The notes beneath the pieces are model-generated. The model saw only the letters and a list, made by a program, of their open reading frames with translations, did no database searches and was not told the origin of the DNA. A DNA stretch of 60,663 nucleotides from Prochlorococcus sp. AG-363-N20 (GTDB lineage: Bacteria; Cyanobacteriota; Cyanobacteriia; PCC-6307; Cyanobiaceae), in contig QCFX01000009.1 in the NCBI GenBank assembly GCA_003280105.1, positions 1 through 60,663 of the forward strand, written 5' to 3'. Position 1 is the stretch's first letter, and the number at the start of each line of letters is the position of its first letter. A program made the position numbers and the translations under genes. Below, piece by piece: positions 55,301-60,663 of this stretch.

Positions 55301-56099
55301 CTTGTATATCAACAGAAGAAAAAGAAGTTCCAGTTACAATTAACTTCACCGCCTCTTTTGTAAATATTTTAAAAACTTGATTATTTACTAGAGGATTCTT
55401 TAAAGAACTTATAAAAAGAACTCGAGGGCTTAATCCATTTTTGCGAAAGATTTGATTTAACGATTTAGCAAACCTTAGATCTCCAGATTGATATTGCGAT
55501 CGATATAACAAAATACCAACTTTATCTCCTTTTTCCTCTAACCAGTCCCATTGATGTGGATCCTCTATAACCTCGTTGTTATAACATGATAAATCCAACT
55601 GTTTTTTCTTTAATATTTTATAGATGATATCCAAGAATGATTGGAAGTTAGCGATGCCTCCTATATTCAAAAAATCTGCTAATTGGTCTGATAGATCTCT
55701 ATTGATATTAGTTATTTCGTGGAGTTCATCATAATTTTCCTGTACACCAGACAAAATTATTACTTGTCTATTTGGTTTCTGTTTTTGCCAACTAATTAAC
55801 TTTTCTATTCCATAAGACCAATGCGATCTACCACCTAATAGTCTTAAAACAATTATCTCTGTATTATTTGCAGTAGTTGATAAATAATGGTCTATTTGTG
55901 CGGGATGGAAAAGTGCTGATAATTGTATTGCCCTTATTAGACCTCGAAATTGGGCATTTTTTTTCAGAGCTAGTAACGCTGAAGCTGTTGCTATATCGGT
56001 GCTTGCACTTGTAAGGAAGAGCACAGGTGCACCAGGCTGTTCTACTAATATGACCTCGTCAGCTGAATGGTTACCAGGAATACTCGTTATTCGGTGCAT
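52338..56099 (-). CDS. cobN: Cobaltochelatase large subunit CobN
   Basis: CobN is the large, ChlH-like subunit of the aerobic cobaltochelatase, which inserts cobalt into hydrogenobyrinate a,c-diamide during corrinoid (B12) synthesis. The 1253-residue protein contains strong CobN stretches such as IHLGKHGSVEWLPGKAVG, FIVNDPGEGSQAKRR, LPTGRNFYSVDLRG, VWGTSTMRNGGEDIAQLLALIG and FGSAAGSYGVGLQELI. The length excludes a truncated copy. The small subunits (CobS/T) are not here; Mg-chelatase ChlI/ChlD may substitute. It is divergent from ilvE-metH, putting B12 synthesis next to a B12-using enzyme. Confidence 0.93.
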   Translation of the reverse strand: MHRITSIPGNHSADEVILVEQPGAPVLFLTSASTDIATASALLALKKNAQFRGLIRAIQLSALFHPAQIDHYLSTTANNTEIIVLRLLGGRSHWSYGIEKLISWQKQKPNRQVIILSGVQENYDELHEITNINRDLSDQLADFLNIGGIANFQSFLDIIYKILKKKQLDLSCYNNEVIEDPHQWDWLEEKGDKVGILLYRSQYQSGDLRFAKSLNQIFRKNGLSPRVLFISSLKNPLVNNQVFKIFTKEAVKLIVTGTSFSSVDIQDCVDGISLWEKLNTPVLQMMLSSQSKQNWIKSSVGLNPIDLSIQIVLPEIDGRIITRPCGFKETVNEDTYLCTKVERLVPEIESINWISSYIKNWIKLQNLHSKSKKITIVIANYPIKNGRLANGVGLDTPSSLLNILEILKNSGHDLGQANLPTTSRQLMKLILSYRTNDCESINKTPLTYLSLRDYEQLLNEIAPEAITKIIDKWGEPSRAIELEKEGFAIHGIRFGNITILIQPSRGYDYNDLKDLHSPNLIPPHRYIAQYLWIKNIESSNLIIHLGKHGSVEWLPGKAVGVSQDCYSSICINDIPHIYPFIVNDPGEGSQAKRRTQAVIIDHMTPPVAKSGLHGELLQIESLMDEYYESMLISPTRTKYIEETILKLLSQSNWPDIKKFEDGNSSSSNLFNEVESYLCEIKQNQIRTGLHVFGQNQETDKLIELLLSISIVPTQNHQGLTQWISEKLNLSVNPILEEFTNSISANDLSTLSTYSDLKYNNVSDVIEWLEEQARYILEYLLDKSSYNKEIKLSTGKLCKPIQAKLDDPYDDYINNYLLNNLIPRVINCGNFEKVSILNAINGIRVPSGPSGAPTRGRVEVLPTGRNFYSVDLRGLPTEIAWDLGKRSAENLLELHLMEEGENLRHLAMSVWGTSTMRNGGEDIAQLLALIGVKPIWDGISRRVIDFEIIPLSVLGRPRVDVLLRISGLFRDAFPQLVSFVHRAQKAIASLDEPSEFNPLATLYKSGQCTSRIFGSAAGSYGVGLQELINSGSWNSQLDLSEEYLCNSKWVYDGENEPISDLKGLKNSLKLTTTVLHNQDNKEHDILDSDDYYQFHGGLACSVEKLSGNKPKILIGDNSNYLKPKVHNLSKEIDKVMRSRVLNPKWLEGIKSHGYKGAFEMSATMDYLFSYDATTNQVPNWCYSSICQNWLNNKSILNFLKTENPWAIREISERLLEAHNRGMWSDASSSQLNYIKALIYETEAYIEKEEFTKSV

Positions 56100-56175
56100 T
56101 CATACATTCTTCTGGCTTATCCTTATATAGAGCATCATGTAATGAGAAGATTTGAATACTGCTAATAGTTCTGAG

Positions 56176-57087
56176 ATGCACCAATTTCTCCCCTATTGCT
56201 GGTTTCGCGGTAAATGCGTTGCTTTCAATGATGCAAAGGTCTCTATAGCGACGCACGCGATTCATTACGGTACAGGGGCTTTTGGTGGGATGAGGGCGAT
56301 ACCAGACCCTTTGGACAGTAACAAAATTTTGTTATTTAGATTGGATAAGCACTCAAAAAGACTTAGTCAGAGTGCTGACCTATTGCTCTGTAAGCTTAGT
56401 GAAAATGAAATATGCTCTGCTATAGAAGAGGTTATAAAGGTAAACAAACCTTCAAAACCAATATATTTACGTCCTTTTGTTTATACAAGTGATTTAGGTA
56501 TTGCTCCCAGGCTGCACAATATCGAGACAGATTTCTTTGTGTATGGCCTGGAGTTAGGAGACTATCTTTCTCCAGATGGAGTTAGTTGTCGTATTAGCAG
56601 CTGGACACGCCAAGAAGACAGATCGCTTCCATTAAGAGGAAAAATAAGTGGTGCCTATATTACAAGCTCTTTAGCTAAGACAGAAGCTGTGCAAAGCGGT
56701 TTTGACGAAGCATTACTGCTGAATACTAGAGGTAAGGTTTGTGAAGCAAGTGGAATGAACCTATTTATAGTTAGGGATGACGTGTTGATTACTCCTGGGG
56801 TAGATCAAGATATACTTGAAGGTATAACTAGAGCTAGTGTTATTGAAATAGCAAACGACCTTGGTATTAAAGTTTTAGAGAGGCCAGTAGACAAAACAGA
56901 ATTATTAATAGCTGATGAGGTATTTCTTACTGGAACAGCTGCTAAGATAACACCTATTAGAAAAATTGAAACTACTACTTTAAATAGTTACCGGCCTATT
57001 ATGACCACTTTGAAAGAAAAACTAACACTCATAACAGAGGGTAGAGAATCAAAATATGATCATTGGATTTCAAGAGTGAATATCTAA
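56176..57087 (+). CDS. ilvE: Branched-chain amino acid aminotransferase
   Basis: IlvE transfers the amino group in the last step of Val, Leu and Ile synthesis. The 303-residue class IV PLP enzyme has HYGTGAFGGMRA, YLRPFVYTSD, the catalytic lysine in RGKISGAYITSSLAKTEA, ANNRG-type FDEALLLNTRGKVCEASGMNLF and the phosphate-binding ILEGITRASV. I chose the ATG at 56176; a TTG at 56152 would add eight residues. Its stop codon is followed directly by the metH ATG (TAAATG), so the two form an operon. Confidence 0.93.
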   Translation: MHQFLPYCWFRGKCVAFNDAKVSIATHAIHYGTGAFGGMRAIPDPLDSNKILLFRLDKHSKRLSQSADLLLCKLSENEICSAIEEVIKVNKPSKPIYLRPFVYTSDLGIAPRLHNIETDFFVYGLELGDYLSPDGVSCRISSWTRQEDRSLPLRGKISGAYITSSLAKTEAVQSGFDEALLLNTRGKVCEASGMNLFIVRDDVLITPGVDQDILEGITRASVIEIANDLGIKVLERPVDKTELLIADEVFLTGTAAKITPIRKIETTTLNSYRPIMTTLKEKLTLITEGRESKYDHWISRVNI

Positions 57088-60000
57088 ATGTCTATATCTA
57101 AGAATCAAGTCCTATCTAATTTTCTAGATAGAGTTAAAGATACAAGTTTGCCTCCACTTGTTTTTGATGGGGCAACTGGTACATCTCTTCAAGAACTTAA
57201 TTTGTCAGCTGACGATTTTGGAGGAATGGAATTAGAAGGCTGTAATGAACACCTTGTAATTTCATCACCTAAATCTGTTGAATACGTTCATAGACAATTT
57301 CTAGATGTTGGTGCAGATGTAATCGAAACAAATACATTTGGAGCTAACTCTATAGTTTTAGAGGAATATGCAATAGAAAATCTTGCATTTGAATTAAATA
57401 AACGAGCTGCTGAAATAGCGTCAAAAATTGCAAAAGAATATTCCACTTTAGATAAACCTCGATATGTAGCAGGCTCAATTGGTCCTACAACTAAATTACC
57501 GACACTTGGCCACATAGATTTTGATACATTAAAGACTTCATATACCGAACAAATTAAGGGTTTAATAACTGGAGGTATTGACTTAGTTCTTATTGAGACT
57601 TGTCAGGATGTACTGCAAATTAAAGCAGCAGTTCAAGGTGCAGAAGAAGCATTTAAAGCTACAGGTGTTACAAAACCAATAATGGTTTCAGTTACAATAG
57701 AAACTACAGGAACAATGCTAGTTGGCTCTGATATATCAGCTGTTGTTTCAATACTAGACCCATTAAATATAGATATTCTCGGATTAAATTGTGCTACAGG
57801 ACCCGTAGAGATGAAGGAACATATTGCATTTATTTCTAAACATTCTAGGTTTATTGTTAGCTGCATACCTAATGCGGGTTTACCAGAAAATATCGGTGGT
57901 ATTGCACATTATAAGCTAACTCCTATCGAGTTAAAAATACAACTAATGAATTTTATTTGTGATTTAGGAGTAAGAATAATTGGAGGTTGTTGTGGTACTA
58001 CAAGTGCCCATATAAAAGAATTAGTTAGGCTGACAAATGAACTGAACGAGAAAGACGATGAATTTAAATTTGGATCACCGATCAAGAGAGAAATTGAGCC
58101 CTCAGCAGCTTCAATCTACAATTCTGTACCTTATAAGCAGGACAATTCATTTCTGATAATAGGCGAAAGGTTAAATGCAAGTGGCTCTAAGAAAGTAAGA
58201 GATTTATTAAATCTAGACGATTGGGATGGATTGGTATCAATAGCAAGGAACCAAATCAAAGAAAATGCACATGTATTAGACGTAAATGTAGATTATGTTG
58301 GAAGAAATGGAGAAAATGATATGAAAGAAATTGTCTCTCGTCTTGTTACTAGTGTAAACCTTCCATTAATGCTTGACTCGACTGAGTACACAAAAATGGA
58401 AAGTGGTTTGAAAGTAGCTGGAGGCAAATGTATACTTAATTCAACGAATTATGAAGATGGTAATGATAGATTTTTTAAAGTTCTCAAATTAGCCAAGACT
58501 TATGGTTCAGGAATCGTTATAGGTACGATTGACGAAGAAGGGATGGCTAGAACTGCAGATAAGAAATTCGAAATTGTTAAACGCGCCTATAAAGATGCTA
58601 CAGATTACGGAATAGAACCCTCTGATATTTTTTATGATCCATTAGCCCTTCCTATTTCTACAGGTATAGAGGAGGACAGAAGAAATGCAGTGGAAACATT
58701 AAATGTGATAGAAAGAATATCTAAGAATATTCCACATGTGCATATAGTTCTTGGCATTTCTAATATAAGTTTTGGCCTAAGTACAGCTGCAAGAATAACT
58801 CTTAACTCTGTATATTTACATGAAAGTTGTAAGCTTGGATTAGATGCAGCCATTGTTTCTCCTATAAAGATTCTTCCTTTATCTAAAATTAAGGAAGATC
58901 ATATTAGAGTTTGCAAAGATTTAATCTATGACAATAGACAATTCGAAAATAATCTATGTACGTATGATCCTCTAACAAGACTAACAGATCTATTTTCTGG
59001 AATATCAGCACAAGAAGCCAGATCTTCGAATAAAGACTTATTGAATCTACCAATAGAAGAATGCCTGAGAAGGCATATTATTGATGGAGAAAGAATTAGT
59101 TTAGAGAAGAATTTAGACAAAGCATTAAAAGTGTATTCACCACTTGAAATCATAAACAAATACCTATTAGATGGTATGAAAGAAGTAGGAGAGCTGTTTG
59201 GGTCAGGAAGAATGCAACTGCCATTTGTACTTCAATCAGCAGAAACTATGAAATCAGCAGTTGCATACCTAGAGCAATTTATGGATAAAGACAGTGAAGC
59301 TAGCAATAAGAAAGCAAAATTTCTTATTGCTACCGTTAAAGGAGATGTGCATGACATTGGTAAGAACCTAGTAGATATTATTCTTACCAATAATGGGTAT
59401 GAAGTGATAAACCTTGGCATAAAACAAGATGTTACGGCAATAATAGAAGCACAAAAGGTTCACAACGCAGACTGTATAGCAATGAGTGGTTTACTCGTTA
59501 AATCTACAGCTTTTATGAAAGCAAACTTAGAAGCATTTAATAATGAAGGTATAACTGTTCCTGTCATTTTAGGAGGAGCAGCATTAACTCCTAAATTTGT
59601 TAATCAAGACTGTAGTAATACATATAATGGTAAAGTCCTTTACGGTAAAGATGCATTTACAGATCTTAGATTTATGAATGCATATATAGACGCTAAGAAT
59701 AACAACACATGGGATGATGTTTTAGGCTTTACAGCTGAACAACCTAAGAACATAGAACTCGCATGCTCTAATAAAAATGTTTCTGATAAAGATCAAGGTT
59801 CAGGAAATAGCAATCAAGAAATCGCTAAATTAGACCAAATAAATAATATTTACCAAGAAGAAAACTTCGACAGGTCACCAATAATTCAAGAATTAGACGC
59901 GATTACACCACCATTTATGGGTACTAAAATCATTATGGGGGATGAACTAAAAATAGATGAAATTATAAAGTTTCTTGATTTAAGAGCTTTATTTTCTAGT

Positions 60001-60663
60001 CAATGGCAAATAAAGAGAGCTAAGGATCAATCAAAGGAAGATTACGAATATCAAATAGAGACACAAGTAAAGCCAATACTAAACGAATGGATAGAGAGAA
60101 TAATGAATGACAACTTACTTGAGCCAGCAGCAGTATATGGTTATTTTAATTGTGCAAGATCCAATAATCAACTACTCATATATTCTAGCTCAAAAGATCA
60201 AATAGGTAGCTTTACTTTTCCCAGGCAGAAAGGAGGCAACCGTTATTGCATTTCAGATTTCTTTAAAGACAGTATTGACGGTAAAGCCACAGATATATTA
60301 CCCATGCAAGCAGTAACTATGGGAGCGAAAGCTAGTTCATTCTCTCAAAGTTTATTCAATCAGGATAAGTACAGTGATTATTTATATTTTCACGGTTTAT
60401 CTGTACAACTCTCAGAAGCATTGGCTGAATATATCCATTCAATAATCAGAATAGAATGCGGGTTTATGAACGAGGAACCTGATGATATTAGAGGTGTTTT
60501 GGCTCAAAGATATAGAGGCTGTAGATATTCATTTGGTTATCCAGCATGTCCAACAGTTAGTGATTCAAGAAAACAAATTAAATGGTTGAACGCTAAGAGA
60601 ATAAACTTAACTATGGATGCAAGTGATCAATTATGTCCTGAACAAAGTACGACTGCTATTATT
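57088..60663 (+). CDS. metH: B12-dependent methionine synthase (3' end off window)
   Basis: MetH makes methionine from homocysteine using methylcobalamin. The frame is open from ATG 57088 to the window edge (1192 codons; only the last few residues are likely missing). Domains in order: homocysteine-binding with zinc cysteines (GLNCATGP at Cys235 and IIGGCCGTT near 300), methyl-tetrahydrofolate-binding (about 340-610), B12 cap and Rossmann domain with the cobalt-ligand His755 in GDVHDIGKN, and the AdoMet reactivation domain with [13 protein letters not shown] near residue 1142. All four functional modules are intact. It follows ilvE with no gap. Confidence 0.96.
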   Translation, partial: MSISKNQVLSNFLDRVKDTSLPPLVFDGATGTSLQELNLSADDFGGMELEGCNEHLVISSPKSVEYVHRQFLDVGADVIETNTFGANSIVLEEYAIENLAFELNKRAAEIASKIAKEYSTLDKPRYVAGSIGPTTKLPTLGHIDFDTLKTSYTEQIKGLITGGIDLVLIETCQDVLQIKAAVQGAEEAFKATGVTKPIMVSVTIETTGTMLVGSDISAVVSILDPLNIDILGLNCATGPVEMKEHIAFISKHSRFIVSCIPNAGLPENIGGIAHYKLTPIELKIQLMNFICDLGVRIIGGCCGTTSAHIKELVRLTNELNEKDDEFKFGSPIKREIEPSAASIYNSVPYKQDNSFLIIGERLNASGSKKVRDLLNLDDWDGLVSIARNQIKENAHVLDVNVDYVGRNGENDMKEIVSRLVTSVNLPLMLDSTEYTKMESGLKVAGGKCILNSTNYEDGNDRFFKVLKLAKTYGSGIVIGTIDEEGMARTADKKFEIVKRAYKDATDYGIEPSDIFYDPLALPISTGIEEDRRNAVETLNVIERISKNIPHVHIVLGISNISFGLSTAARITLNSVYLHESCKLGLDAAIVSPIKILPLSKIKEDHIRVCKDLIYDNRQFENNLCTYDPLTRLTDLFSGISAQEARSSNKDLLNLPIEECLRRHIIDGERISLEKNLDKALKVYSPLEIINKYLLDGMKEVGELFGSGRMQLPFVLQSAETMKSAVAYLEQFMDKDSEASNKKAKFLIATVKGDVHDIGKNLVDIILTNNGYEVINLGIKQDVTAIIEAQKVHNADCIAMSGLLVKSTAFMKANLEAFNNEGITVPVILGGAALTPKFVNQDCSNTYNGKVLYGKDAFTDLRFMNAYIDAKNNNTWDDVLGFTAEQPKNIELACSNKNVSDKDQGSGNSNQEIAKLDQINNIYQEENFDRSPIIQELDAITPPFMGTKIIMGDELKIDEIIKFLDLRALFSSQWQIKRAKDQSKEDYEYQIETQVKPILNEWIERIMNDNLLEPAAVYGYFNCARSNNQLLIYSSSKDQIGSFTFPRQKGGNRYCISDFFKDSIDGKATDILPMQAVTMGAKASSFSQSLFNQDKYSDYLYFHGLSVQLSEALAEYIHSIIRIECGFMNEEPDDIRGVLAQRYRGCRYSFGYPACPTVSDSRKQIKWLNAKRINLTMDASDQLCPEQSTTAII

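Noticed and set aside
56100-56175. Cobalamin riboswitch between cobN and ilvE-metH
   Set aside because: The gap is only 76 bases, and no B12-box-like conserved core was seen. A full cobalamin riboswitch needs about 200 bases.
1-60663. CRISPR array, insertion sequence, prophage or integron
   Set aside because: No regularly spaced repeats, transposase or integrase motifs, terminal inverted repeats or phage structural genes were seen anywhere in the window.

Overview
The window looks like a stretch of chromosome from a marine picocyanobacterium, most likely a low-light-adapted Prochlorococcus. The reasons are the AT-rich sequence, very tight packing (no gene-free stretch above about 270 bases), photosynthesis genes (petN, psaK, thf1/psb29) scattered among housekeeping genes, several cyanobacteria-specific families (DUF3593, DUF2499, DUF3110, DUF1995, probable DUF2103, HemJ) and a glucosylglycerol synthesis/uptake operon. 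The strain assignment is inference. No mobile element, phage gene, CRISPR array or large repeat was seen.

Layout. 1-2.4 kb: small hypothetical genes, clpS, petN with a small membrane ORF just behind it, and thf1. 2.4-10.8 kb: clpP, ftsH, a MacB-type permease, pyk, a MazG-like pyrophosphohydrolase, yggT, scpB and ilvA. 10.8-15 kb: dxs and a geranylgeranyl-reductase-like flavoprotein on plus, facing psaK and the overlapping DUF3593/DUF2499 pair on minus. 15-20.5 kb: a five-gene minus-strand operon, ggpS-ggtB-ggtC-ggtD-ggtA, in which every junction overlaps. 20.6-25 kb: rpmB, htpG, hisZ and an inositol-monophosphatase gene, all minus. 25.3 kb: tRNA-Ser(GGA). 25.4-28.2 kb: pstC-pstA-pstB without pstS. 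28.3-33.1 kb: dnaK-dnaJ (overlapping), DUF3110, murQ and a cyclophilin. 33.2-43 kb: ribBA, argC, purN, an M61 peptidase with PDZ domain, pgi and leuS. 43-48.5 kb: dapF, a cysteine desulfurase, DUF1995 and dacB, facing a coiled-coil protein and coaD. 48.6-52.3 kb: a flavin-reductase-like protein, uvrC, hemJ and a PHP protein. 52.3 kb to the end: cobN on minus, divergent from ilvE-metH; metH runs off the right edge.

How the genes fit together. The 1-5 kb region groups proteolysis and photosystem-turnover genes (clpS, thf1, clpP, ftsH). The ggp/ggt operon links making a compatible solute with recapturing it. The right end puts cobalt insertion into the corrin ring (cobN) opposite a B12-dependent methionine synthase (metH). 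Peptidoglycan genes (dapF, dacB, murQ) are spread across the right half.

Boundaries are very economical: convergent pairs overlap or nearly touch (argC/purN, dacB/coiled-coil, pgi/leuS, PHP/cobN), and several genes appear to use TTG starts inside or next to the previous stop codon. I see no wholly new multi-gene system. The best leads are the small membrane ORF behind petN, the psaK-DUF3593-DUF2499 group, the DivIVA-like coiled-coil protein and the RibBA C-terminal extension.
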